A stretch of 64,000 nt of DNA from Epiperipatus broadwayi (Eukaryota; Onychophora; Udeonychophora; Euonychophora; Peripatidae), in assembly GCA_028023455.1 (NCBI GenBank), contig JAQFVV010012498.1, forward strand, positions 1,362,001 to 1,426,000. The letters run 5' to 3'. The translations under genes and the position numbers were made by a program. Below the pieces are notes generated by a model, which saw nothing but the letters and a program-made list of their open reading frames with translations, did no database searches and was not told where the DNA came from. Positions 1-12,118 of this stretch are shown here, piece by piece (the stretch's first letter is position 1; every line of letters begins with the position of its first letter).

Positions 1-1290
1 AAAACAAGACTGCTGCTTGGTCTCTATACACCAGTAAGCCATGCATGCAAATTTTCCAAGGCAAACCATCTCCTTTCCTCAGCTTTCCTTTCTACATGGG
101 AACAAACACAATGAGGCAAAAAATCCAGAACAAGTTAAAAGATGAAGCAGAACAGATCACTGCCACACTATCAAAAGCATACCTCTCAATATATGCTAAA
201 GTGCAATTGTTCAATCAGCTGGTGATCACCAAGATTATCTATTATTCTCCCATAAATCAATTCTCAAAAGCTTTTACATCAAAAATCTCTTCATATTGCA
301 ATAAACTTCTATGGAATAGAAAGACAGTGTCAATATCTGCAAAACACCTTAATCGACCAACAATACACAATGGTTTGGAGCTACATAACAAAGATATTTT
401 TCAAATACAAAAAACTGCAAACCTTTTAATAGCCACACTCAGATATTTCCCAGAAATCCAGTATCTAATACAAATAATACCCACAGACAAACCTCCACCT
501 TCAAATTGCTATCTATCATCAGTTATAAACCAGTTCAGAAATACACATACTCAAATATCACTGCAAACAACAACAAAATATTCATATTGGCAGATATATG
601 CAATGGTATACCCAGAATATACATCAGATATTTCAACACAGATGCTCAGAATAAACAACCAAACAGCTGCTTAAAAAATTTAAAAAATGGTCTATGGAGC
701 CCAAATTCTTTGATTTCCTTCTGAAACTAAATCTATATGCTTTGCCAACATCATATTTCTTAAGATACATATGATTTTATACATAAATAGACCCCTTCTG
801 CACACTATGCCACTAAGCAGAAGAAACTCAACAACATTTGTTTTACAACTGCCCAACATTAAACAATATTCGACATGAAATAACAAATATATACAGAAGA
901 CCAAACATCTCCCTGCAAGATATTATCAGTACATTCTGCAGGACATCCACCCCAACAATCCGAGCAGCAACCTTTGTACTTTATGCATTTTGGTGCACAT
1001 GATGCACATTCACTTTTGGCAATAATACAAGGTGGCATCCATCAACTTTTCACAACAAGTTAGCACAACTAAAAAGCGGAGATAATAAAATAGCACACCC
1101 AGACATTTTCATGGCTACTTGGTCACTTGTCAAACAAAGGTCAAATCTCTAATAGTTCTGCCTTTCCTCAATAATAGACTTAAAAAGAGACTAAGACACA
1201 ATATATACAATTGGAAATATCAATGTAAATGCATGTCAATAAAAATTAATAATGTAACCTGTTTTCTAGATTGAATAAAGTTCCCCTTCT
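1..1290 (+). pseudogene. L1/Tx1-like LINE, C-terminal part of ORF2 and 3' end (cut by window edge)
   Basis: The open frame at 45-674 (209 codons) reads like the region after the reverse transcriptase palm of L1/Tx1-type LINEs: a helix-rich stretch with LSIYAKVQLFNQLVITKIIYY followed by the LLWNRK motif and a GLELHNKD-like segment. After stops near 672-780 the reading continues as a LINE C-terminal zinc-binding domain (zf-RVT type): Cys-x2-Cys at about 799-810 and His-x4-Cys at about 834-852, then coding-like sequence to about 1150. An AATAAA lies at 1274 and a trinucleotide microsatellite follows directly, as expected for a LINE 3' end. The stops show it is dead. The 5' part lies outside the window. 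Clade assignment is from motif memory; the LINE identity is secure, the exact clade less so. Confidence 0.85.
1274..1279 (+). promoter_or_regulatory. polyadenylation signal of the LINE
   Basis: AATAAA just before the microsatellite that begins at about 1300. Its place at the 3' end of the LINE supports use as the element's cleavage and polyadenylation signal. Confidence 0.5.
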
Positions 1291-1299
1291 TTTTGAAAC

Positions 1300-1620
<321 letters not shown>

Positions 1621-1649
1621 AAAAAGATTTCAGGATTATTACTGATTCT

Positions 1650-2754
1650 TAATTAGCAATTCATTCAGCCTATGAGATATAAAGAGGGATTTTATTTAAT
1701 TTTATAGGTAAGGTAATGATTAAGAAAACTGTTAATTACCATAATTATAAATAAATTATTTTATTATTTTATTTTTATGATCTATAATACTTTAGCAATA
1801 AATAACCAATTTTACCTTAATTAAAATAATAATACATAATCTTAACAGTAAAATAATTAATAATCTGAATTTTCTTCAAATAAATATACTTTGCTACATT
1901 TAAAATATATACTTAATTGATGACTTATATGATCACTATAGACTATTGTAGATTAATACGTCTTTTAAAAGATGTTAGCATTAAATAATTATTGTTCTTC
2001 TATTTTATTATTAAATTTATTTTTATTCAAAATTAAATTTTTAAAATTTAATTAATTTATGTAATAGCATTAACACTCTATAAAGATGTGTGTAGTGATG
2101 ATGATTCAGACCAAAGAAACACAACTCTATGTACTTAATCCAACTTACAAACATTAAATTTATTAACATATTATTTACAAAATTTTTTAATAATTATATT
2201 TGAACTAATAAATGATTTAACAAATAACAATTTACAAAAAAAATTATATAATAATATAACACAATAAACTTATTTACACATTCAAATCTTTTTATTTTCA
2301 CTTAATGATAATTATCAAGAAATCTTCTTTTAATAATATAGGATTTTATTATTATAGCTTAACTTTATTTTCTTATCCAATAAAAGTGTACATACTGATT
2401 GTGCTATAACATCATACTGATGATTAATAACCTTTTATGCCTCCTATTTACTACCATTGTTATTTAGAACTTTTTTTTATAAACGTTTGATAACATTAAA
2501 TCTATAAGAAGACTAAAATATATATATTTCCTTTAAAACAAAAATAACCTTATTTTAATATTCTGAAATATTAATATTCTTTTTCTCTTCTATTATATTT
2601 TATATTTACTATTTTTGATCTCCATTATTTTGTGCCAATAAAATTTTAATTAACGATTACTGAACTACTAATTTTTCAACATACCATTCAATCTTTACTA
2701 ATAGCTTTATTGTTCAACTTTATGAATAAATGAAAATAAAAACATTATATTGTA
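1650..2754. other. AT-rich sequence, no gene seen
   Basis: Only short runs of A, T and TTAA-like words are visible. I find no open frame, RNA gene or repeat structure that I can support. Confidence 0.6.
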
Positions 2755-2756
2755 TA

Positions 2757-3697
2757 CACATGGGTCTCATTTTATGTGGTAGATAGGTTCCATGGAAAAC
2801 GGCAATAAAAATATCGCACAAAAATAGACTTAATTTACCTTGAAAAGTGGGGGATAGGTGCTGTAATTTTCAGAATTCGCATAAAAGCAAAGCAACAAGG
2901 AATAATTACTTTAAAATTCACATTAAAAAAATAAGCAAATAAAGTATGACTAATAAAAAATTTCAAATATTTGAAAAAAATTAATATAAGACAAACTTTT
3001 TTTACTTTTTTTTATTACTACAGTATTTAATTTTACATTTTTCATATATATTTTAATCATTACCACTAACATTGTTTGTAAACTGGTAAGAAATCAGATT
3101 CGATGTCATATGATGTATTGTGGCTTCTCCTTAAACAAAGCCAAGAATCTCTCAACAATTATGTCCAGAGAAACCTGTTAGCCACTTTATTTTTATTTAT
3201 GATGTGATGTACAACTAGTACCATTTTCAGTCTTATGCTGTGTTAATGGTTTTCTGTTTCTATATTAAAAAATGAGATGCAATCAAAACAAAAAGATAAT
3301 ACATTATCATTAAAAAGATTATTTTCAGTTTATAAAATCTTGGTTTTTTATTTTAAAAATCTAAAAGATTACTTATTTCTGTTATATATAACAAAATACA
3401 TTTTAAAAGTTTAAATTTGTTGACTATTTATTGCAATATTTTTATATATAAGTATAAATAAGTTATTTACATAGAAGCTAAGTTCTAAATATAGCTTCAG
3501 GCCATATTCACGTTAACTGCTAATATAACATTATATTTTTGAAAAAAAAAAAATTTCAAGTCAAAATAAGTTATTAATAATTTAAATTTCTTGATATCTA
3601 ATAAATATAGTGAAATATGAAAGATATTAAGAAGAAATATGAATCACATAACTTCAAAATCGCATTAAAATAATCCACATAAAACGAGACCCAGGTG
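2757..3697. mobile_element. Tigger/pogo-like MITE, copy 1 (941 bp)
   Basis: Terminal inverted repeats begin CACATGGGTCTC (left) and, read inward from the right, CACCTGGGTCTC; complementarity runs about 25 bp through ATTTTATGTGG. Both ends abut TA (2755-2756 and 3698-3699), the target duplication of Tc1/mariner-pogo transposons. The subterminal sequence (GGTTCC, then repeated words like AAAATATCGCAC) resembles Tigger-type ends. No transposase frame exists inside, so it would be non-autonomous. The interior differs from copies 2 and 3, which share only the termini with it. Confidence 0.8.
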
Positions 3698-3699
3698 TA

Positions 3700-6330
3700 C
3701 TTAAAGATTCTGAAAACTTACCAGCTCTTAAATAATTTAATTTTAAATTTGATTATATTATTATAAATATTAGTATATTTTGGTACATCATAAAGTAAGA
3801 AATTTCTATATTTAGTATATCTTCTAGAAACTTAGATACTAACTCTCTATTTTCAATTTAACTATGCAATTTTCCTTGCTTTCATTTTCAACCTATACCT
3901 GTTTTTTATATCTCCCACAAATAAAAAATTATACAGAATTACAAGTCAGGATTGAATATAAATATACTATAATTGTATTGAATTAAATACAAGATCAAAA
4001 TTTAAATATCACAATATATACTTTAACATTATATTTTTACACACATATTTTATCCTCTATAAATTAATACATGTTATTACTTTTATATTTATATTTACAT
4101 AGATTATTATTTATCCCCATTTATTATAATCATTTAATGATGCTTAAGGAAATAAAAATTTAAATAATTAAACACACACATAAATAAATAAAACAAGTTA
4201 TTAATTTTTATAAATTTAATTATCCCCATATCTTTATAATGCTTACTTAAATTGTAAAACTGAAAAACTGTTTAAACACCAATGATAAAAGTTTTAAAAT
4301 ATTTTTTTTTGAAAAAATAATCCAATTTTACTAAGTTTCATTCTTGAGGAGTTTTAGTTTCTATGGTAACCAAATCATTTCAAATGTTTTACAACTTATA
4401 ATTGATGTCCCCTTCTCTGCTCTATTGTTTTCCTAGTAGTATAATAAAATGCAAAATTCTAATTTAAACAATTATTTACAACAAAACTTATTTCCAACTT
4501 GATTAAATATATATTTTTTATTGTAGTCTCCTTTCTTTTTGCTATAATATTAAATTTCACAAATCCAACATTATATTTCCTATTCACATTATCTCATAGG
4601 TATTCCGTGCAAGTATTATCCTTTGATTCTAATATTTTCTACAACATTCCATTTGTAATGCAAATTGATATTCCTGGATATATGTGATATACATTTTAAA
4701 CAATAAGATATTTATTTCATAAGTTTATTCAACCCTTTCCATCAAAATTTATATCTATTCCTTATTATTTACCATTATTGCTTATTTAATTTTCTCACTC
4801 TCATAGTACTTTTCAATCTCACTTTATTAATAAATAATTTACTTATCTTCATAGAAAACAGTTACAGTCTTATCTAAAATGTAAATAAAGTATTCCTCTA
4901 ATTATTTTCTCTTTTAGTTTATACAGCATCATTTATCTATAATGTAAAATTCATTTATAAAGTTCATCATACATAACTGTTTTACTGAAATAATAAACCA
5001 TCTTCTAATATATTTTATCTTATTTAAATTATTAGTCAGACTTCTGCTTTCTTTCTTCTAGTATTAAATCTAACTTTCCTTAGATAAATATTTTCATTAG
5101 CATTATTTACTGATTTAATTTTCATTATTTTAAAGTGTTTATAATCCATTTTATCATGAATATTTTTTCTTTCAGTTTATCCACACATTCAAATCCAGTA
5201 TATTATAGTTTTTATTTAAAAATGTAGAATTACCTCAGCTTGCTCAGTAATTAACTTATTATGTATTAATATAATGCCCACTGCTTTTTCATGAAACTCC
5301 TTTGTTATCTTATAACATGCTTGCATTAATTCAAAACTTTTTCCTTCCATTGTTTTTGATGCCTTTAGCAATATAATGATTCCAATGATATTTTTCAGGT
5401 TATTGAATATTGAATTGTCACTAGCAAAGATTTAAGGTTTCTTTATTCCATTGGTTTTTTTTAAAAAAATCTTTATAAAATAGTTTTAGATTATTCAGCA
5501 GATAATAATTAGTTTTACTTTTAGAACTAAAAACAATATTTTAAAAATTTAAACTAAATTTTATGGAAAAGAACTAAGTTATTTCCTTTCTATCTAAATT
5601 TTTAATCAATCCCCCAAAACATCATCTGCTATTTTAAAAATGTTTCAAATTACAATATCTTATTGGTCAATAATTACAATCATTTTGTATTGAATATTTA
5701 ATTAGTTACAAACAGTTTAAATAATTTTTTAAAGCTAAAATTATTTTTAAAAACATTTCCTGACAAAAAAAATAGCTTTAATAAACTAACAAAAAAAAAA
5801 AAACAGTGAATTTTAAACTAATTTAAACAGTTTTTATTTTATCTTATACAAACTAAATCCTAAATTGATTCTATAAACTTTTTTATCACAAAAATAATAA
5901 AATCAATATTATCTTAATCATTTTTTAAAAAATAAATTAAGATTTTACCAGAGATAGCCATTACATTATGAAATCATATGTGCACAGACACGATTATCTA
6001 TATCTATAGCACATATTTTTATTAATAAAATTATATTTAAACTTCAGTACAATTTTAGATATTATTAAAAAATTAACTATTAACAAATATTAAGTTATAT
6101 TTCATTATTTTTATTTTGTATATACTTTTAAAATAAGTACTTTAACCAAGACTTAGAGAATTTATATTAATTCAATTTAACTGACCTTAGGCTCAAATAC
6201 CAAAACAAGCAAGGTAACCTTTATTTTTCCTGGTTTAACAACTAAATATATTTAGTTTATAAAATTTAAAATTATTCCCATAAAATTTACTTTAATTTAA
6301 TTTATGATGGGATGTGCCAGTATAAAAGGG

Positions 6331-6368
<38 letters not shown>

Positions 6369-7990
6369 AAAGTGATGCCAAATAACACATGTATAAGGAC
6401 ACATGTGTCTACAAATAATAAATATTCCCGTTATTAATTATCACTTTTTTAAATATGTAGACTAATATTATTCTATGATAATAATATACAAATAGTGAAT
6501 GGACTTAGACATGGATATATAGTATTAAAATGAAATATGTTAATTAATTTTTAAAACTCATCAATTGACATAACTTAAATTATATGCTTTCCAAATGAAA
6601 TATAAATAAATAATTAAAAAGACACATAAAAATTCATAAATTTAATACATTTTATTGATGCTCAAGCAGTTATTTTGTGCCATATGTAATTATGTTTAAA
6701 GAAGAAAAAAATAATAAATAAGTTTTGAAGTATGTCAGCAGTTGTTTTTCCTTATTGGAGCATGGTACATGATCACCGTTTATCAATCAGTTTATGTTGA
6801 AAGTATTGTCTTTTACAAATTTGTTGTACAGAATTTTGCATAAAAATATGTTTTCTAAGCATAATGCTAAAAGTTTAATAAAATTGTAGAACATACTTAA
6901 AGTTGGTGCTGACTTAAAAACATCAAAACAATTAGAGAAATCACAGTATCTTAATAATGAGATATTTCTATAAGCAAAAATTTTTGAAAAACAAAAAACA
7001 TTGCTCAGAGTATATTTACACGTATTTAAAGTCAGATATTTTGTTATTTACTTTATTTTAAAAATTAAAATATGATGTAATAAGTATTTTTTCTTATTCT
7101 TATTTTTTCATTAAATAAACAAGTGAACACACACTCAGTAATATATATAAATGTGTTCCCTCAATTTATTATTGATAACTATATTAGTATTTTTTTTAAA
7201 TTTTATTTATAATATAATTTTAATATATATAGTGTGCGTATTATATTTTAATGAATGTTGAAAAGTACCTGTACACTTGCTTTTCAATAAATAATATTTA
7301 TTCTATTCTAATCAAAGTTTATCAACAAAACATGAACTATTATATGTGATGCAGATGTATACTAAGAGAGAATGGAACAAAATGTTGTGTTTATTACTGC
7401 TGCACTGTATAATTCTTTATTATATTTGCCTATGCAAACATATTAATTATAATTTTATTTTTTAATTTATCATTAAAATAAAAGAAAACGTTTGTAATTC
7501 TAAAACCATTCAGATTTTTAAACAAAATAAAAACTTTTTTTTTAGGCCAAAAGTAAAATTTAAAAGAAACATAAAAAATATTGCATTTCTCTGTTTTTAT
7601 TTACTCTTGAGATTTGCACTGATCTATCTCTGTTAAGTATCAAGATTTTTAAAAAGTTTTTTTTACATTTATTTTCATCATCCAGCAACTATTGAAAAGT
7701 ATTTTTGTTATGCAACAATGAATCAGATTTTTTCTTTGCATTTTTTAAAACTAGAGTTAGTCTTTTTGAAATACTGTCACTATATGTATTTTTTGCTATA
7801 AGCAATTTTTTCTTTGTGCTTTATACATATGTATAATGGCTTCATATAAAGATAATATTTGAATCCTCTTTATTAGAAAATTTCAAATAATATTTTTGCA
7901 CATAACATATATCTACCTTTTGCAACAGTTCATTATTTCCATCTAAGCTCCTACACATATGTGAAATAGGTTTGATACATATAATTGTAT
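3700..7990. other. AT-rich sequence, no gene seen
   Basis: About 4.3 kb of very AT-rich DNA. The hydrophobic 62-codon frame at 4499-4687 has no recognisable motif and is expected by chance. A (TA)n run lies at 6331-6363. Nothing else could be supported. Confidence 0.6.
6331..6363. repeat. (TA)n microsatellite
   Basis: About 16 uninterrupted TA units. Confidence 0.95.
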
Positions 7991-8039
7991 ATGTATCATA
8001 TAATGAGCATATTAATAGCTCTTAACAGTTTTCAAAATA

Positions 8040-8095
8040 TCCCAATCCTTAGTGCGGTTTCTAGCTCTAGCTTTCATCAGTGAGGCACTAAAAGA
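8040..8095 (-). ncRNA. hammerhead ribozyme-like motif F (decayed)
   Basis: On the minus strand CTGATGA (8080-8074) is followed by a 12-nt hairpin of AGC, loop TAGA, GCT with one flanking A on each side (8073-8062), then GAAA (8061-8058). Spacing and order match the hammerhead core. The bases flanking stem II are A and A instead of a pair. The expected GTC cleavage triplet reads CAC, so this copy is probably inactive. Confidence 0.5.
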
Positions 8096-8299
8096 TTCAA
8101 GCATTAGATTTAAAAAATCAGGTGAAGCTCAGAATTTTACCTAATGGTTAACTATTATGTAAAAAATTTGAAATTTTCAGACATCCATATGTCTTCAAAT
8201 CCAGCTATCTAATTTAAATAGCCATATGGGACTGAACTAAGTTCAGATAATGATATATTAATAGCTTTAGCAATATAAAATCACCAACACTTTAAGAGA

Positions 8300-8470
8300 A
8301 ATAACAATAATTGCAAAGAAATGAAATCATATATCATATGACTTAATTTAATAAGCTTGTATTTATAATACAAGTTTATTAAATTAAGTTACATCATATA
8401 TGATTAGATTTCCTTTCACAAATACAAGCTTAGTAAATTAAGTCACGATATATGATTTGATTTCCTTGCA
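8300..8470. repeat. inverted and direct copies of a 50-nt block inside the fold-back
   Basis: A block with the words TACAAGYTTATTAAATTAAG and ATATATGATTTGATTTCC occurs inverted at about 8300-8357 and direct at 8349-8415, 8418-8470 and 9117-9173. The first two face each other and form a hairpin. The block seems to be the terminal sequence of the fold-back family, so its internal copies suggest fused or nested units. Confidence 0.6.
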
Positions 8471-8523
8471 ATTATTGTTATTGCTCTTAAGACTGGCAAT
8501 TTTATATTGCTAAAGTTATTAAT

Positions 8524-8837
8524 TACATTCGAATATCAGCCTTTCAAGCTAATTGTGCAAATGCTTTGTGAGTGTTAATAATAAATGAATAAGTGACTGT
8601 TCTATTGTCACACTTTCTGTGCCAGTACTTCAGATTTGCTCATTTATAAATATTTGAGTCGCAGGAATAAGAGGATTCCTTTTTATTCCTGTATAAATAC
8701 TATATCTTGTATTGGTCAGAAAGTATTCATTAATTATTAACACTCGCAAAGCGTTTGCACAATTAGCTTGAAAGGCTGATATTCGAATGTAATTACAATT
8801 GTATACAGATGCTATAAAAATAAATGCTTATTTATAT
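8524..8837. mobile_element. hairpin element with 12 bp target duplication, nested in the fold-back
   Basis: Arms of about 62 bp (from 8521 and to about 8795) are inverted copies that differ at two positions, both CpG against CpA/TpG. The element is flanked by AAAGTTATTAAT at 8512-8523 and again at 8838-8849. The opposite arm of the host fold-back (8245-8275, read on the minus strand) has the same site uninterrupted, with one copy of the 12-mer (AAAGCTATTAAT). This shows a true insertion with a 12 bp target duplication, longer than TA or 8 bp cut-and-paste types give. The right part carries an extra 40-nt AT-rich tail after the arm. Confidence 0.8.
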
Positions 8838-9014
8838 AAAGTTATTAATATATGGTGTATCTGAACTTAGTTCAGTACCATATGGCTATTTAAGTTATAT
8901 AGCTGGATTTGAAGATATATGGATGCCTGAAAATTTCAGATTTTCTACTCAATAGTTAACCATTAGGTAAAGTGATGGGCTTGGCCTGGTATTTGAAATC
9001 TAATGCTTAAATAT

Positions 9015-9070
9015 CCTAGCATTCCACTGACAAAAGCTAGAGCTAAAAACTGGACTGAGGATAGTGACAT
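9015..9070 (+). ncRNA. hammerhead ribozyme-like motif G (decayed)
   Basis: This is the mirror partner of the motif at 8040-8095. CTGACAA (9027-9033) has one change from CTGANGA. The stem II hairpin AGC-TAGA-GCT is intact at 9034-9045, then AAAA stands in place of GAAA. The triplet after stem III is GAC. Position 16.1 is A in both arms, so this copy was probably inactive before or soon after insertion. Confidence 0.4.
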
Positions 9071-9174
9071 TTTGAAAAGCTTGTTAAGAACTATTGTCAT
9101 GCTCATTATCTAACATTTGTAATACAAGTTTATTAAATTAAGTCACATGATATATGACTTGATTTCCTTGCAAT

Positions 9175-10013
9175 ATGTCATGTATGTACACTAATAAAAT
9201 CTTATCACAACACTGGAATTTCTCAGATTTAGTTTTCTTCATCAGCATGTATGTACAAGTGGTCTAGTTTGTAATACAGATGTTCTGGTTAACAAATAGA
9301 GAAGTAATACTAGAAGTCCTCAATTCAAATTGAATCTTCTCTAATCTTTAAATTTCAAGTATAGTAAGGGATATCTGCTACATATATTTTAAGCTATAAA
9401 TAAAATAGAAAACCCTGTACATATTTTTCTGGAAATCTCAAACTAGATAGTTAGCAACAGCTCTTTTTCTACTCAGTATATTTTTGCTAGTTAAACTCAT
9501 CTATTTACAGTAGATATTAAAATACATCAGTTTTATAAAAATGAAGGATTAAAATAATAATTTTTCTTTCTTAACTAATAAAAAGATTAGAAACATAATA
9601 ACAATGATTGTTTATTTTTATTCTATAAATCAAAATAAAATAATAGACTCAAAATAGTTTTTTAATTTTTTTCTTAATCTCTTTAAGTATAACGATATTC
9701 AAAATAACTTTTGTAATTACTATTAATGTTCATTAAAATATGCATTTTTGTTTAAAAAAATAAGTTTTTTTCTTTGTTAGATTAAAAATTTACATTTTTG
9801 TCAAAATTAAAAATAGGTCAAATAATAATCTATTTATATCAGAAGATCTTTTTATATAATTTTTAAATAATTTATTTCAAAATACCTCAAATATTGTCAT
9901 TAATTAATCAATATTTAAGTTATTTTAGACTTTATTGTAAATATTTATATAATTAACTTTTTTGTATGTTTATTTTTTTCATTAAATTTTAAATATGTAC
10001 TCATATATATAAT
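9175..10013. other. AT-rich sequence, no gene seen
   Basis: A short direct repeat CATGTATGTACA occurs at about 9179 and 9246, around a minus-strand CTGATGA. I could not fold it into a hammerhead. Nothing else is supported. Confidence 0.5.
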
Positions 10014-10166
10014 CAGTCAACACTTAGACAATCTCAATATAGATAACAATTAACAATCTCAAACTGTTGTCAATGCAACCTTCTTTTAACAATAAAGAAG
10101 GTTGCCTTGACAACAATTTGAGATTGTTGATTGTTATTTATATTAGGATTGTCTAAGTGTTGACTG
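10014..10166. mobile_element. hairpin MITE, 153 bp
   Basis: Nearly the whole segment is one inverted repeat. CAGTCAACACTTAGACAATC at 10014 is mirrored at the right end (10166), and the arms meet around AACAATA at about 10090, with few mismatches. No TA or other clear target duplication flanks it. This is a typical short palindromic non-autonomous element. Confidence 0.8.
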
Positions 10167-10629
10167 GTTTCTAATAGTTAGCCTTGGGCAATTGGTCTGG
10201 AAATAGGGATTTAATCATAGAGATTTTGAATTCTTTCTCTTTTGGCATTTATAAAAATAAAGCTTGTTTAGAGCTATTGGTAAGCTCCATCTAGTGATAT
10301 ATATATTGTACCGAGATACATCAGGAAGGAGTGTGCTTTCTACAGAGCTACACATAATTTTGAAAAAAATAAATAAATTAATAAACGATTTGTGTAAATA
10401 TTTAATAAGAATAAAAGGTCTTGTAGAGTAAAATAAGAATAAAAGGATTTTTTTTCTCATAGATAGGTTTATCGTTAAAAGCATAGATTAGACATTTTAT
10501 AAAATATAATTTTGAATCGTATTTAAATAAAACCTAAAGAACTAAAATTTGATTTAAGATTGCTTTAAGAAAAAAAAAAAACACAAGGTGGAATTCGTTT
10601 TGTCTTATAATTAAAAGAAAAAAAAAAAA

Positions 10630-12000
10630 GAAAAAAAAATGTAATCAAAGGAATGTAGTGAACAATGGGAGCTAATGACGAACATAAGAAATTTCCATTA
10701 AACGGCTAGTTAGTGAAAATAACTTTAACAAAGAAATTGAAATAATTCTAACAAAGAAATTGAAATAACTTTAACAAAGAAATTGAAATAACTTTAACAA
10801 AGAAATTGAAATAAGGAATTGAAATAACTCTAGCAGAGAGTACAAAGAAATTAAAATGACCAATGCAAACACCATAAAGTCAGCACGGACCATAACTGAA
10901 ACACCAGAGGATTAGTTACATATTGTAGATTGAATCCGCAAGATAAGGACCGTAAAATATAAAAGGGCGAATTTTCTATTGTATAGAATGAGAGAGAGAT
11001 AGATTATTAAAAATATTTTTATAGATCGAGAGCATTGAATATTAATATACATCTCAAGCTAAACATAATGCTGCACTGTTAAACCCATTGTGTGAACAGC
11101 CGGCCGAATCCTTCCCGCAATACCAACAGCCAACAGTTCAAATGTCGATCATGGTAGCATAAAACAAGAAGGAGACGGAGTGTCCACGTGGAGCCCACAG
11201 GATCCCAACGACATCGGGAAAAGGAGTGCAAAGAGTTAGCGCTTACTGACCGAATGAAATACTATCAGAAGCAACGCTCGGAACCGTGCATAAGGGAGAA
11301 AGCTAGGTAATGTTTATTTCAATTTCTAATTCACTAATTAAAAGCCGTAATAATAAATAAAAAATAAACTCTGAACTTTAAGGTACGAACAATAATCATT
11401 AGTTGTCTTTAGCTCCATTACCCAGAGACTTTATTGTGACTGTGTATATAATTATTTTTTTTATGTATTTATAATATGAAATTTTGATTGTATTAAATAT
11501 TATTTGAACTTGAACGAAAGTGTAATTAATTATATTATAAGACCAAACGAAGTGTAATAGCGTAAGTGGAGACTTCATGGGTTAGTGATTACTTAAATTA
11601 GATTTAAATTAAATAATTAAATAAAAGAAAAGGAGAAAGCGAGAAATTTAGCGCAAAGAAAGATTCATAAATTGTTTTTTTAGGTAGGCGGATTATATTT
11701 AATTGATTGTTGTAGCTGAGCTAGTGGGAGCGGGTACTAGATCATATTGGTCAAGCAGACTTGTCGACAAAGGGCGGCTGGCACCCATTGGATTTTTTCC
11801 TTTAAATAAATAAAAGGTTTGATTGGCTAATATGTACTCTAGTAAACGAGTGTTAATGTTATTGGCAAATGTTTGCAAATGATATTGATTACTCTACCCG
11901 AGGTACCGACAGCCCCGTGATAGGATTTTGTGTAAGAGGGAGGTACAAAGTTCTGATCGAGTCGTCATTATAAACATTAAACATTTTATTGATTTTAAAT
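10630..12000. other. GC-richer segment, possible LTR or untranslated exon remnant
   Basis: Between about 10900 and 11300 and again at 11690-11960 the composition is clearly less AT-rich than around it, with several CpG. A TATA box-like ATATAAAAGGG lies at 10957-10967, followed by a purine-rich GAGAGAGAG tract. No frame longer than chance is present. A retroelement promoter/leader or a host 5' exon would both fit. No terminal repeats or primer-binding site could be recognised. Confidence 0.3.
10718..10825. repeat. 23 bp tandem repeat, about four to five units
   Basis: Units of ATAACTTTAACAAAGAAATT plus GAA repeat head to tail with few changes, then decay into partial units to about 10850. Such minisatellites are common in LTR U3 regions, which fits the TATA box 130 bp downstream. 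Confidence 0.85.
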
Positions 12001-12047
12001 AAATACTGTTATTTATAAAATTTACGAGACGACGTGTAAAGGGCTAG

Positions 12048-12118
12048 GTATAATATATATATATACACACACAAGCATTATTATGCTTACACACACACAC
12101 ATATATATATATATATAT
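12048..12118. repeat. (TA)n/(CA)n microsatellite with hairpin symmetry
   Basis: TA and CA runs flank a central AAGCATTATTATGCTT palindrome. Confidence 0.85.

Larger units (their letters stand above)
7995..9113. mobile_element. large fold-back element with hammerhead-like motifs (8 kb copy)
   Basis: The outer arms are imperfect inverted repeats: ATAATGAGCAT at the left (about 7998) is mirrored at the right (about 9103-9113). Inward the arms share the CTCTTAACA block, the hammerhead-like block (8040-8095 and 9015-9070), the block GAAATTTTCAGACATCCATA and the GCTATTTAA block. Arms are about 440 bp with many differences, so the copy is old. A smaller hairpin element (8524-8837) sits in the right half. 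The word order of the arm (hammerhead, GAAATTTTCAGACATC, TTAGCAATA) is the same as in the element at 58017-59122, which marks them as relatives. No coding frame is present. Confidence 0.75.

Noticed and set aside
4499-4687. 62-codon hydrophobic frame
   Set aside because: AT-rich DNA gives Phe/Ile/Leu-rich frames of this length by chance; no signal or motif pattern beyond that.
9180-9260. Minus-strand CTGATGA with a later GAGAAA as a hammerhead
   Set aside because: The putative stem II does not close next to GAAA and no stem I pairing was found.
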